From contig NZ_PYGD01000010.1 in the NCBI RefSeq assembly GCF_003014535.1, positions 148,707 through 212,706 on the forward strand: a stretch of 64,000 nucleotides of DNA, read 5' to 3'. Positions within the stretch are counted from its first letter, which is position 1. Each line of letters begins with the position of its first letter. A program made the translations under genes and the position numbers. The notes beneath the pieces are model-generated. The model searched no databases and was not told the DNA's origin. It saw only the letters and a list, made by a program, of their open reading frames with translations. This stretch comes from Taibaiella chishuiensis (GTDB taxonomy: Bacteria; Bacteroidota; Bacteroidia; Chitinophagales; Chitinophagaceae). Shown here piece after piece: positions 27,921 through 36,823 of this stretch.

Positions 27921-29996
27921 ATGAAAAAAATAATCTTTTCCATAGTTGCCTTATCGCTTTTTACAGCAGCGCATGCGCAGAAGCTGGACAGGAGCATCCG
28001 TCCGAAAGCCGGTCCGGCGCCCGAAATCAAACTGGGCGATGCAGAGTCTTTTACCTTACCTAACGGCCTGAAAGTATTCGTGGTGGAAAACCACAAAATG
28101 CCGGTAGTAACCTATTCCGTACAGCTCGACATACATCCCGAAGCGGAAGGCAATAAAAGCGGTACCAACTCCCTGGTAGGCGAACTGATTACCAGCGGTA
28201 CCAAAACCCGCAGCAAAGACAAGTTCGACGAAGAGGTGGATGCTATCGGCGCCAGCCTCAACGCGACCAGCCAGAGCATTACCGGTAAGACCCTGACCAA
28301 ACACCAGGATAAACTGCTCGACCTGATGAGCGACGCCCTGGTTAATGCCAACTTCCAGCAGACCGAACTCGACAAGCTGAAAAAGCAAACACTCTCCGGC
28401 CTGGAAACCAGCAAAAACGAACCCGACGAAATGCTGAAAAATGTTTCTGCGGTAAGAAACTTCGGCAGCAATCACCCTTATGGCGAAGTTGTGCGTACCG
28501 AAACGGTCAACAACATTACCCTGGCTGATTGTAACGCTTACTACAAAAAATACTTCCGCCCGAATGTAGCCTATATGGCCATCGTAGGCGATATCAACCT
28601 GGCCCAGGCAAAAGAGCTGGCCAATAAGTATTTTGCAAAATGGGAAAAAGGAGATGTTGCCCGCGCTAATTATCCTGCGGTAAAAGCACCGGCTGCTACC
28701 GAAGTGGATTTCGTACCCCGCGATGGCGCCGTACAAAGCGTGATCGGTATTACTTACCCCGTTTCCCTGTATCCCGGCACTCCCGATGTGATCAAGACAA
28801 GGGTAGTAAACGAGATCCTGGGTGGTAGCTCACAAGGCCGCCTGTTCCTCAACCTGCGCGAAAAGCATGCCTGGACCTATGGCTCTTACTCCTCTATCGA
28901 CGTAGACGACGTAATGGGTAATGTACAGGTATATGCCAAATGCCGTAACGAAGTTACCGACAGCTCCATCAACGAGATGGTGAAGGAAATGAACGATATC
29001 CGCAATACACCGGTAAGCGCCGAAGTGCTGCAGAACACCCTGAACTATATGGCAGGTACTTTTGCAATAGGCCTGGAAAACCCGGCTACCATTGCACAGT
29101 ACGCGATCAATATCGACCGCTACAAAATGCCGAAAGACTATTACAAAAACTACCTGAAAAACCTGAGCGCCGTAAATGCTGCCGATGTTAAGGCTACTGC
29201 CCAGAAATACATCGATCCCTCCAAGGCATATATCGTTGTGGTAGGTAACAAATCAGAAGTAGATAAGCTGAAACGCTTTAGCCCCGATGGCAAGATCAAC
29301 TACTTCGATAACTATGGTAACCCGATCAAACCCGCCGAAACCAAAGCCGTAGCTGCCGGTGTAACTGCCGAAAGCATCGTAAAAAAATACGTAGACGCCA
29401 TAGGCGGTAAAGCTGCCGTAGAAGGTGTAAAATCGCTGAAAGTGGCTATGAGCACCGAGATGCAGGGCACACCAATCAAGATCACCCAAACCGTAGGTTC
29501 GCCCGACAAGTTTAAAATGACCGTGGAAGCCATGGGCATGGTGGTACAAAAAGTAGTTATGAACGGCACAAAAGGTTACCAGGAAGCCGGTGGCCAGAAA
29601 GCCGACCTTGGCGCTGATGAAATTGCAGAATTCGGACAGCAGGCTGACCTCCAGGCCGACCTGCACCCCGAGAAATTCGGCACCACCTACAACCTGAAAG
29701 GTATTGAGCAGGTGGATGGCAAAGACGCTTACGTGATCGAAGAAAAATCGAAAGCAGGCAAGGCGAGCACCAAATACTACGATGTAGCCAGCGGCTTACT
29801 CGTGAAGTCTATTGCCGAATCAGACATGGGTGGCCAGAAAATGTCGCAAACCACCTTGTTCTCCGATTACAAAGAGGTGAAAAACGGTAAAGGTTATAAA
29901 ATTCCTTTCGCCATCGAACAAACACCTCCGGGTATGAAGCTGAGCGTACAGTCTGCCGAAGCGAACGTAACGGTATCTGATGCCGACTTCAAATAA
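27921..29996 (+). CDS. M16-like non-catalytic subunit fused to a lipoprotein-sorting-like domain, 691 aa
   Basis: A signal peptide is followed by two M16 halves (residues ~45-465). The position of the HxxEH zinc motif reads SLVGEL, so it should be inactive, while LNLREKHAWTYGSYS keeps the Arg/Tyr pair that binds substrate in non-catalytic subunits. The C-terminal ~210 residues (VKKYVDAIGGKAAVEGVKSL onward) are not peptidase but a LolA/LppX-like beta domain (VVQKVVMNGTKGYQ, KTSTKYYD-like strands). It probably partners the M16 peptidase encoded upstream; the C-terminal domain's role is unknown. Confidence 0.85.
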   Translation: MKKIIFSIVALSLFTAAHAQKLDRSIRPKAGPAPEIKLGDAESFTLPNGLKVFVVENHKMPVVTYSVQLDIHPEAEGNKSGTNSLVGELITSGTKTRSKDKFDEEVDAIGASLNATSQSITGKTLTKHQDKLLDLMSDALVNANFQQTELDKLKKQTLSGLETSKNEPDEMLKNVSAVRNFGSNHPYGEVVRTETVNNITLADCNAYYKKYFRPNVAYMAIVGDINLAQAKELANKYFAKWEKGDVARANYPAVKAPAATEVDFVPRDGAVQSVIGITYPVSLYPGTPDVIKTRVVNEILGGSSQGRLFLNLREKHAWTYGSYSSIDVDDVMGNVQVYAKCRNEVTDSSINEMVKEMNDIRNTPVSAEVLQNTLNYMAGTFAIGLENPATIAQYAINIDRYKMPKDYYKNYLKNLSAVNAADVKATAQKYIDPSKAYIVVVGNKSEVDKLKRFSPDGKINYFDNYGNPIKPAETKAVAAGVTAESIVKKYVDAIGGKAAVEGVKSLKVAMSTEMQGTPIKITQTVGSPDKFKMTVEAMGMVVQKVVMNGTKGYQEAGGQKADLGADEIAEFGQQADLQADLHPEKFGTTYNLKGIEQVDGKDAYVIEEKSKAGKASTKYYDVASGLLVKSIAESDMGGQKMSQTTLFSDYKEVKNGKGYKIPFAIEQTPPGMKLSVQSAEANVTVSDADFK

Positions 29997-30022
29997 ATGA
30001 AACGTTTATAATTTTTTAGATA

Positions 30023-30055
30023 GAGTGGTAGTATCTTTGCTACCACTCTTTTTTT
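30023..30055 (+). terminator. Terminator whose loop is a perfect -7 box
   Basis: A perfect 9-bp stem GAGTGGTAG / CTACCACTC is followed by seven T residues. The 8-nt loop (30032-30039) is exactly TATCTTTG, the Bacteroidota -7 promoter sequence. Confidence 0.9.
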
Positions 30056-30100
30056 GCGTTGCCGGCTGGCCGGAACGTAGCTATTTAATACATTTTTACC

Positions 30101-31372
30101 TTGTTTGCGACCCTAAGAAAGGAATTATTACTCTTACTCCGCGATCCTGCCGGATTGCTGTTGCTGCTGATTATGCCTGCCGCCCTCATTATCGTGATGG
30201 CCATTGTACAGGATGCGCCGTATAAAGAATACCAGGAAGTAAAGTTTGAGATCCTGGTGGTCAATAAAGATAAAGGCTCCGTAGGCGATAAGATCATCGA
30301 AGGACTGCGGCAGAATAAAAGCTTTGTCGTGATTCGCGAGGCTGCCGGCAAACCGCTTGATGAAGCCCTGCTGAAGCAGCAATTGCATGATGGCAAATAC
30401 CAGATGGGCATTGTAATACCGGAGAACGCCACACGTTCGCTGGTAAATGTGTCGAACCTGCTGGCCAACGAGATTGCCGGCTCCGCCGGTTTAAGCACGG
30501 CCCTGCCCGTAAGCGGCACTACAGACAGCGCCTCGGTACAACTCCTGTTTGATCCGGTAGTAAAACCCGCCTTCCGCAGTTCGCTCAACTATGCCCTTAA
30601 CCAATACCTTACCCAGGTCAAGATCGAGATCCTGCTCGAACGTATGAGCCGTATGAACGGCGATACCGTGTCGGCCGGCAAACACCTGCCCGTGGCTTCG
30701 CTCAATGTATTATCCGTACAGGAAGAGCGCCTGGGCGACCGCAACCAGAAGAATCCCGTACTGACGAATTCGGTGCAACACAATGTACCCGCATGGGCTA
30801 TATTCGGCATGTTCCTGATCGTGGTGCCCCTGTCGGGCAATATGATCCGGGAGCGCGACGAAGGCAGCGCCGTACGGATACAGCTCATCCCCATGGCGAC
30901 CAAGAGGGTGGGGCTCGGCAAGATCGTGTTCTACATTATGGTCTGCATGCTGCAGTTTTTTGTCATGCTCCTGGTCGGCATCTACCTGTTGCCCTTGTTC
31001 GGTTTGGCGCCCTTGCACCTGGGCCCGTACCCGCTTACCCTCATCCCCATGGCCTTTGCCATCGCCTTTGCTGCGGTGGGGTTCGGCTACTTTATCGGCA
31101 GTGTTTTTAAAACGGCCAACCAGGCTATGCCCTGCGGCGCGATCTCGGTGGTACTATTCTCCGCTATAGGCGGGGTATGGGTGCCGGTAGAGATCCTGCC
31201 TGCGCTGATGCGTAAGGTGGCCCTGGCGTCGCCGCTCTACTGGAGTCTCGAAGGGGTTAACGAAGTCCTGCTCCGGGGCAAGGGTATGGAAGGCATCCTG
31301 CTGCCTTTTAGCATCCTGATCATTATCGGCGCCGCGCTGAGCATCCTGCCTGTATTCTGGGCCAAAAAATAA
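30101..31372 (+). CDS. ABC-2 type transporter permease, 423 aa
   Basis: An integral membrane permease of the ABC-2/YhhJ type. One N-terminal membrane helix (GLLLLLIMPAALIIVMAIV) precedes a ~200-residue extracytoplasmic domain. A cluster of about five helices after residue 225 carries the ABC-2 signature region NMIRERDEGSAVRIQ and AISVVLFSAIGGVWVPVEILP. It probably exports drugs or lipid-linked compounds. The ATPase and membrane-fusion genes are not adjacent. No ATG lies near the start; TTG at 30101 is the only sensible choice because the first helix begins immediately. Confidence 0.82.
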   Translation: MFATLRKELLLLLRDPAGLLLLLIMPAALIIVMAIVQDAPYKEYQEVKFEILVVNKDKGSVGDKIIEGLRQNKSFVVIREAAGKPLDEALLKQQLHDGKYQMGIVIPENATRSLVNVSNLLANEIAGSAGLSTALPVSGTTDSASVQLLFDPVVKPAFRSSLNYALNQYLTQVKIEILLERMSRMNGDTVSAGKHLPVASLNVLSVQEERLGDRNQKNPVLTNSVQHNVPAWAIFGMFLIVVPLSGNMIRERDEGSAVRIQLIPMATKRVGLGKIVFYIMVCMLQFFVMLLVGIYLLPLFGLAPLHLGPYPLTLIPMAFAIAFAAVGFGYFIGSVFKTANQAMPCGAISVVLFSAIGGVWVPVEILPALMRKVALASPLYWSLEGVNEVLLRGKGMEGILLPFSILIIIGAALSILPVFWAKK

Positions 31373-31377
31373 TGGAT

Positions 31378-31893
31378 TTACCGGCTTGCCAGCCTGCGCT
31401 CTTCGGTAGTGATATCGGTAATGGCATAATAGGTTACGCGTAATAACTGCATTTCGTCCAGCAGGCTTACGATATCGTTCAGGGTAGCGTCTTCCGTAGG
31501 TTTGATCAGTACCTGCAGTTGCCGTTCCTTTACATTAGCCCTGTTGGCGATCTGTTGTTGCTTGCTTTGCAATATACGCCGCAAGGCGGGCTCGTCGGTA
31601 CTTTGCAGGCTTTGCATAGGCAGGGCCGGGTCCAGCAATCCTTCGTAATAATAAACTTTGTGGTCGCCTGCCGGAATCAGTGTAATAGCCGAAGATGCAT
31701 AAAAGGCCGTTACCTCGTGTTCGTTAGCCGGTTTGTAGGGCATACTGATGTCGAGCGCCTTGGGCTCGCTCATCCGGGTGGTCATCATAAAAAAAGTGAT
31801 GAGCAGGAAACCCAGGTCTACCATGGGCGTAAGATCGATACGGGGCGTGGCACGCGCTTTGCCTCCTTTACGGGATACCTGTAATTCAGCCAT
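31378..31893 (-). CDS. exbD: ExbD/TolR-type biopolymer transporter, 171 aa
   Basis: A single membrane anchor with the conserved protonatable Asp in RIDLTPMVDLGFLLITFFMM (about residues 19-38) is followed by a periplasmic domain. ExbD works with ExbB to use the proton gradient to energise TonB-dependent transport. It stands alone here: no exbB, tonB or second exbD flanks it. It is convergent with the ABC permease (5-nt gap) and 61 nt from yihY on the same strand. Confidence 0.82.
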   Translation of the reverse strand: MAELQVSRKGGKARATPRIDLTPMVDLGFLLITFFMMTTRMSEPKALDISMPYKPANEHEVTAFYASSAITLIPAGDHKVYYYEGLLDPALPMQSLQSTDEPALRRILQSKQQQIANRANVKERQLQVLIKPTEDATLNDIVSLLDEMQLLRVTYYAITDITTEERRLASR

Positions 31894-31954
31894 GATCCTG
31901 TGTTTTGTTACAAGACGTGGGGCTGTTTTTATTCCATAAATAAAACGGGGAGTA

Positions 31955-32887
31955 TTACAGGTTATGCTGTTCTTTTAATTGCTGTAGCAGGCGTTTTTCG
32001 CTGTATTCGGCATAACTGTTGGGCTCTATCTTACGGCCGTGATACTCGATATAGGCCCGGGTAAACTGCGCGCCGAAATAAAGGATGGCTGCCGAAAAAT
32101 AGATCCACAACAACAATACGATAATAGAACTGGCCGCGCCATACAGGCTCACGGTATTGGTATTGCTGATATAAACACCGATCAGGAACTTGCCCACCAG
32201 GAAGAGGGCTGCGGTGACGAAAGCGCCCGGCCATACCTGTTTCCAGCGGATGCGTACATCCGGCAGCATTTTAAAGATAACCGTAAACAGGAAGCTGATC
32301 ACGAAGAAGATGATGGCGGTATTGATCAGGTTAAGGGCATTAAAGGGCAGCTCGGGAAACTTGCCCAGTATCCAGCGGCTTAGTGCCAGCAGCAGGGTAT
32401 TGACCACCAGCGAAACGATCAGCAGGAAGCCCAGCCCGATGATCATCGAAAAGGAGATGACCCGGTTAAGCACTAATTTGATAAAACCTTTTTTGGCCTT
32501 GGGCCGTACGCCCCAGATCATATTCAGGGAGTCCTGGATCTCCACGAAGATACCCGTGGCGCCGATCACCAGGGCTATAGTACCGATTACCGTGGCAATG
32601 GTACTGTTCTTCTGGAACTGGAGCCCTTTGATAATGTCCTGGATCTGCAGGGCGGTATTGGAGCCTACAATATCTTTTAACTCGGTAAAGATGCGCCCCT
32701 GCAGGGCATCCTGGCCATAGAACGTACCTCCGAAAATAATGATGAGCAATAGCATGGGGGGCAGCGAAAAAATAGTGCTGTAGGCCAGCGAACCGCTCAG
32801 TTTCATCCCTTTGTCATTAATGAAGCTGTTGCCCGCATCCATTAAGATTTCCCAATATTTTTTGAATATTTGTTTTACTTTCGTCAT
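31955..32887 (-). CDS. YihY/BrkB-family membrane protein, 310 aa
   Basis: About six membrane helices, with family signatures DKGMKLSGSLAYSTIFSLPP at the N-terminus, IVEIQDSLNMIWGV-like sequence in the middle and YGAASSIIVLLLWIYFSA near the end. The family was once called ribonuclease BN; its members are membrane proteins of uncertain function. The charged C-terminal tail is cytoplasmic. It is divergent from a MarR regulator, with a palindromic site between them. Confidence 0.88.
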   Translation of the reverse strand: MTKVKQIFKKYWEILMDAGNSFINDKGMKLSGSLAYSTIFSLPPMLLLIIIFGGTFYGQDALQGRIFTELKDIVGSNTALQIQDIIKGLQFQKNSTIATVIGTIALVIGATGIFVEIQDSLNMIWGVRPKAKKGFIKLVLNRVISFSMIIGLGFLLIVSLVVNTLLLALSRWILGKFPELPFNALNLINTAIIFFVISFLFTVIFKMLPDVRIRWKQVWPGAFVTAALFLVGKFLIGVYISNTNTVSLYGAASSIIVLLLWIYFSAAILYFGAQFTRAYIEYHGRKIEPNSYAEYSEKRLLQQLKEQHNL

Positions 32888-32978
32888 GTGTTATAAGTGA
32901 AATGGCGGGCCGTAACAGCACCGGCTCTCCTGTTTCCATCCGCGCTAATCAACAGGTAATGCTTCTTATTTTTTATTA

Positions 32979-33001
32979 AATCAATCCCAGTGCGATTGAT
33001 T
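32979..33001. promoter_or_regulatory. Candidate MarR operator
   Basis: Perfect 8-bp arms AATCAATC and GATTGATT are separated by 7 nt, located 23 nt before the marR start and in the divergent region shared with yihY. Size and symmetry suit a winged-helix dimer. Confidence 0.5.
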
Positions 33002-33024
33002 CAAAACATATATAACGGACCGAC

Positions 33025-33486
33025 ATGAAACTGGAAGATGAACTAAAGATGCAACAATTTACCGATAATTTCCAAAAGGCCTATCTTAATATTTTGTTTA
33101 CCGGTAACTGGCTCGAGGCCAGGATGCAGAAAAGCCTCAAAGTATTCAACATCACCACATCACAGTATAATGTATTGCGTATTCTCCGCGGGCAGAAGGG
33201 ACAGCCTATGAGCGCATTTGCTATCCAGGAACGCATGCTGCACCGCACTTCCAATGTTACGCGTATCCTCGAAAAGCTGGTCGAGAAAGGCCTCGTTACC
33301 CGCGAGAGCAAATCGTCGAACCGCCGTATGATCGACGTGATGCTTACTGCCAAAGGCGCCGAGCTGCTGAAAGCCAGCGACGAAATGGCCAACGAAAGCC
33401 ACCTGCAGTTTGCCCGCACCATCAGCGAGGCCGAGGCTTTACAGATGAGCGACTGGCTCGATACGATCCGCAACGAACACCTTTAA
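33025..33486 (+). CDS. MarR-family transcriptional regulator, 153 aa
   Basis: A winged-helix regulator. Residues ~45-110 hold the helix-turn-helix and wing (SQYNVLRILRGQKGQPMSA, RMLHRTSNVTRILEKLVEKG, RESKSSNRRMIDVMLT), flanked by dimerisation helices. Family members usually repress genes next to them and respond to small phenolic ligands or oxidants. A palindrome sits just upstream, suggesting autoregulation and possibly control of the divergent yihY. The downstream xerD begins 20 nt later and may be co-transcribed. Confidence 0.88.
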   Translation: MKLEDELKMQQFTDNFQKAYLNILFTGNWLEARMQKSLKVFNITTSQYNVLRILRGQKGQPMSAFAIQERMLHRTSNVTRILEKLVEKGLVTRESKSSNRRMIDVMLTAKGAELLKASDEMANESHLQFARTISEAEALQMSDWLDTIRNEHL

Positions 33487-33506
33487 GCCGCTTACCGTAC
33501 CTGATC

Positions 33507-34412
33507 ATGATGTGGACACCGTATATCAAAGGTTTCAAGGCCTTCCTGCAACTGGAAAAGTCGCTCTCCCGCAATTCTATTGCCGCTTACCTCCGGGATG
33601 TGGCGATGCTGCAGGAGTTTTACGAAAAGACTTATCCAACCTTGTCATTCCCCGATATGACCCTGCCGCAGCTGCAGGAGTTCCTGGCTTCTATCCATGA
33701 AAAAGACCTGGCAGCGGCATCGCAGGCCAGGATCCTATCCGGCATCAAAGCCTTTTTCCGGTACCTGATGCTGGAGGAAGCCATCACTGCCGATCCTACC
33801 GAACTGCTGGAAGCGCCTAAGCTGCAACGTAAGCTACCGGATGTGCTGAGTGTTGAAGAAGTCGAGCAACTGTTTACCGGCATCGACCATAGCAAACCGG
33901 AAGGCCAGCGCAACAGGGCCATACTGGAAACCATGTACAGCTCCGGCTTGCGGGTAAGCGAGGTGATCGCGCTGGCCATTAGCAATCTCTACCTCGATGT
34001 AGGTTTTATCCGCGTGATCGGTAAAGGCAATAAAGAACGGCTGGTGCCTATTGGCGACGAAGCGGCCCGGCATATCCGGTTATACCGCGAACATGTCCGC
34101 AATAAAATGACACCCGCCAAAGGGCAGGACGATATCCTGTTCCTGAACCGCCGGGGTAGCGGCCTGTCGCGGGTAATGGTTTTTTATATGATTAAAGAAG
34201 CCGCGCTGCAGGCCGGTATCCGCAAGAACATACACCCGCATACCCTGCGGCACAGCTTTGCCACCCACCTGATCGAAGGTGGCGCCGACCTGCGCGCGAT
34301 CCAGGAAATGCTGGGACACGAAAGTATTACCACCACCGAGATCTATACCCATATGGACCGCGCATTCCTGCGCCAGACGCTGGTTACGCATCACCCGCGT
34401 TTCCGGAAATAA
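33507..34412 (+). CDS. xerD: Tyrosine recombinase XerD, 301 aa
   Basis: A site-specific recombinase that resolves chromosome dimers at dif. The N-terminal SAM-like core-binding domain (YIKGFKAFLQLEKSLSRNSI) is followed by the catalytic domain with Arg in YSSGLRVSEVIAL, Lys in IGKGNKERLVP, HTLRHSFATHL, LGHESITTTEIY and the nucleophile Tyr in IYTHM. The length matches housekeeping XerD, not a phage integrase. It lies in a four-gene plus-strand series marR-xerD-LUD-queA. Confidence 0.9.
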   Translation: MMWTPYIKGFKAFLQLEKSLSRNSIAAYLRDVAMLQEFYEKTYPTLSFPDMTLPQLQEFLASIHEKDLAAASQARILSGIKAFFRYLMLEEAITADPTELLEAPKLQRKLPDVLSVEEVEQLFTGIDHSKPEGQRNRAILETMYSSGLRVSEVIALAISNLYLDVGFIRVIGKGNKERLVPIGDEAARHIRLYREHVRNKMTPAKGQDDILFLNRRGSGLSRVMVFYMIKEAALQAGIRKNIHPHTLRHSFATHLIEGGADLRAIQEMLGHESITTTEIYTHMDRAFLRQTLVTHHPRFRK

Positions 34413-34420
34413 TAAAATAG

Positions 34421-34428
34421 TACCTTTG
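34421..34428 (+). promoter_or_regulatory. -7 box upstream of the LUD gene
   Basis: TACCTTTG fits TAnnTTTG and lies 33 nt before the ATG at 34462. Confidence 0.5.
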
Positions 34429-34461
34429 GTCCTTATCGCCCTTTAAAAAAAGCAGCAGGAT

Positions 34462-35124
34462 ATGCAGACCTTTAAAACCTCCAAAGCCCGGGAAAATATA
34501 TTGCGGAAAGTACGCACCGCGTTACAGGAAGATGCCGTGCCGATGCCATTCCCGGAGGTTGATAAGCAACCGGCCGCCTCCTTTTTCCGGCCGCCTGAAG
34601 AAGCAACGCCCGAAGAGGCTTTTGCTGCGGGCTTTACCCGTTCCGGCGGTCACTTCGTGTTTTGCAATAGCCAGGAAGACCTGCTGCAAAACCTGCAACT
34701 GCTGGCCGAGAGCCGCAACTGGACCGAAGTGCTTTGTGCGCATAAATCGCTGTTCTCCTTCCTGGTCAACAACAAACTTTCCTTTGTAAGAGAATTTAAC
34801 CCGGCCCACGAACGGGCCGAGGCCTGTATTACCGACTGCGAGGCCGCTATAGCCCGTACCGGCAGCTTACTGTTCAGCAGCAAACAGAACCATGGCCGTG
34901 TGGCGCCCGTATACTTCCCGGTACATATCGTGGTATTGCAGCCGCACCAGGTAGTGCCCGATATCGGCGATGCCTTAAAACTGATGAAGCAGAAGTACAA
35001 TGATAACCTGCCTTCGATGCTCAACCTCAATACGGGGCCGAGCCGTACCGCCGATATAGAAAAAACACTGGTAACCGGTGTACATGGCCCTAAGGAGATC
35101 TTCTGCTTTTTCCTGAACCAATAA
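34462..35124 (+). CDS. LUD-domain protein (LutC/YkgG-like), 220 aa
   Basis: LutC-type proteins are part of the LutABC lactate-oxidising complex. The C-terminal region shows ITDCEAAIARTGSLLF and the hallmark TGPSRTADIEKTLVTGVHGP. lutA and lutB are absent from the neighbourhood, so this may be one of the stand-alone LUD proteins of Bacteroidota rather than a lactate enzyme component. Confidence 0.85.
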   Translation: MQTFKTSKARENILRKVRTALQEDAVPMPFPEVDKQPAASFFRPPEEATPEEAFAAGFTRSGGHFVFCNSQEDLLQNLQLLAESRNWTEVLCAHKSLFSFLVNNKLSFVREFNPAHERAEACITDCEAAIARTGSLLFSSKQNHGRVAPVYFPVHIVVLQPHQVVPDIGDALKLMKQKYNDNLPSMLNLNTGPSRTADIEKTLVTGVHGPKEIFCFFLNQ

Positions 35125-35158
35125 CGTTATTTGCCTTTTTAAAAATACCATACCGATA

Positions 35159-36388
35159 ATGCATCCTTCCGCCCTGCAGATCAGGGATTTTACATACGAC
35201 CTGCCCGAAGAAAAAATTGCCCGTTACCCGCTCGAACAGCGCGACCAGTCCCGCTTGCTCCTGTACCGCAACCAGGCTTTTACCGAAGATACTTACCGCA
35301 ATATAGACCGCTTCCTGCCGGAAGGCGCCCTCATGGTTTTTAACCAGACCCGGGTTATCCATGCCCGCCTGTTGTTCCGCAAACCTACTGGCGGCCGTAT
35401 CGAAGTATTTTGCCTGGAGCCCGATAACCGTTACCCCGACGTACAGACGGCTATGCTGCAACAGGGTGAAGTATACTGGAAATGCATGGTGGGCGGCGCT
35501 GCCAAATGGAAAGAAGGACAGGTACTGGAACTCGAGCAGGAGCATGCAGATGCTCCCAAAGTGTTTGCAGCCCTGCATGAACGGGCCGAAGGTGTATATA
35601 TCCTGCACCTTTACTGGCCGGCAAGCGATACCACCTTTGCAGAAGTATTACACCAGGCCGGCAAGGTGCCCTTGCCCCCTTACCTGAACCGTGATGCGGA
35701 ACAAGCCGACGAACACCGCTACCAGACTATATTTGCCCGGGAAGAGGGGAGTGTGGCCGCACCGACGGCAGCCCTGCATTTTACGGATGAAGTAATGCAA
35801 TCGCTCGCAGAAAAGGCCATAGACGCGGCTTTCGTGACCCTGCATGTAGGCGCCGGTACTTTTAAGCCGGTAAAAAGCGAAACGATGGAAGGACATGATA
35901 TGCATGCCGAATGGATCGAAGTAACCGCACCTTTGCTGGAAACAGTAATGAACCGCCTTGCCCTGGATAAGCCCGTAGTAGCTGTGGGCACCACCTCCTG
36001 CCGTACGCTGGAAAGCCTTTACTGGATTGGCGTAAGACTGATCCGTAAAGAAAACATCGACTTCGCCGGTATTGCGATGCCGCAGTGGTATCCGTACGAA
36101 AATCCTTCGGACATACCGGCTACGACTGCATTCCGCGCCCTGCTGGACTACCTGCAGTCCACACCGCTATCCAAACTGGTAACCCGTACGCAGATCATTA
36201 TTGCACCGGGTTACAGCTTCCGGGTTATAGCCGGTATGGTCACTAATTTTCATCAACCCCAATCCACCTTACTGTTATTGGTTGCTGCACTGGTAGGCCC
36301 GTCCTGGCGCGACATCTACACCTATGCCCTGGAACACGGCTTCCGGTTCCTGAGTTATGGCGACGGCTGCCTGCTCTGGAAAAAATAA
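35159..36388 (+). CDS. queA: tRNA preQ1(34) S-adenosylmethionine ribosyltransferase-isomerase, 409 aa
   Basis: QueA transfers and rearranges the ribosyl group of SAM onto preQ1 in tRNA, giving epoxyqueuosine. The N-terminus FTYDLPEEKIARYPLEQRDQ, MVFNQTRVIHARL, VTLHVGAGTFKPVKSE, VGTTSCRTLESL and TNFHQPQSTLLLLVAAL are all family signatures. At 409 residues it is longer than the E. coli enzyme (~356), mainly through an insert near TLESLYWIGVRLI, as in other Bacteroidota. It follows the LUD gene by 34 nt. Confidence 0.93.
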   Translation: MHPSALQIRDFTYDLPEEKIARYPLEQRDQSRLLLYRNQAFTEDTYRNIDRFLPEGALMVFNQTRVIHARLLFRKPTGGRIEVFCLEPDNRYPDVQTAMLQQGEVYWKCMVGGAAKWKEGQVLELEQEHADAPKVFAALHERAEGVYILHLYWPASDTTFAEVLHQAGKVPLPPYLNRDAEQADEHRYQTIFAREEGSVAAPTAALHFTDEVMQSLAEKAIDAAFVTLHVGAGTFKPVKSETMEGHDMHAEWIEVTAPLLETVMNRLALDKPVVAVGTTSCRTLESLYWIGVRLIRKENIDFAGIAMPQWYPYENPSDIPATTAFRALLDYLQSTPLSKLVTRTQIIIAPGYSFRVIAGMVTNFHQPQSTLLLLVAALVGPSWRDIYTYALEHGFRFLSYGDGCLLWKK

Positions 36389-36394
36389 GCTGTT

Positions 36395-36712
36395 TTAACG
36401 GCCCGTGTCCTTCCTGGCGGGCGGCAAGGACGGCATATTTTCATATTCCCGCCTGGGCAGCTTATCCGGGATCACCGGTACGATCTTTACCGGTACGGCC
36501 TTGCCCTTGTCGAGCGAGTCGAGGCGGCGGGCTTCCTGTATGGCGGCCGCATTGATCAGCGAATCGTTACGGCGCTTCAGCATCAGGTTAATGGAATCGA
36601 GTTTTGCTTTGGCAATAGAATCGACCTGCACGTCGCTATACGAGGTTTCGGTAGTAGCCGTGCAGGAGGCCATAAAAAGAACGACTATTGCAGTCGGCAG
36701 TAGAAAGCGCAT
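36395..36712 (-). CDS. Small hypothetical lipoprotein, 105 aa
   Basis: A signal peptide with lipobox MASC (about residues 14-17 from the chosen ATG) is followed by a charged, helical, probably coiled region (VDSIAKAKLDSINLMLKRRN) and a Pro-rich tail. I do not recognise a family. ATG at 36712 is preferred over the one three codons upstream. The 3' end is 6 nt from the convergent queA stop. Confidence 0.65.
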   Translation of the reverse strand: MRFLLPTAIVVLFMASCTATTETSYSDVQVDSIAKAKLDSINLMLKRRNDSLINAAAIQEARRLDSLDKGKAVPVKIVPVIPDKLPRREYENMPSLPPARKDTGR

Positions 36713-36761
36713 AATCGGCAAAGGTCGCTAATTTATTGGTTTTTAAACCCAAAAAGAAGCT

Positions 36762-36798
36762 AAAAAAGAAGGGAGCGACCTGTAACAGATCGCCCCCC
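36762..36798 (-). terminator. Terminator of the T9SS choice-of-anchor gene
   Basis: On the minus strand, a stem with CGATCTG / CAGGTCG (one G-U) extended by GGGG/CTCC-like pairs is followed by TTCTTTTTT. Confidence 0.7.
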
Positions 36799-36823
36799 GG
36801 GTTTTGGTTCTGTCCGCTACTGG

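Noticed and set aside
33507..34412. Tyrosine recombinase as integrase of a mobile element
   Set aside because: Length, motifs and location in a core gene series match housekeeping XerD; it is 22 kb from the accessory island.
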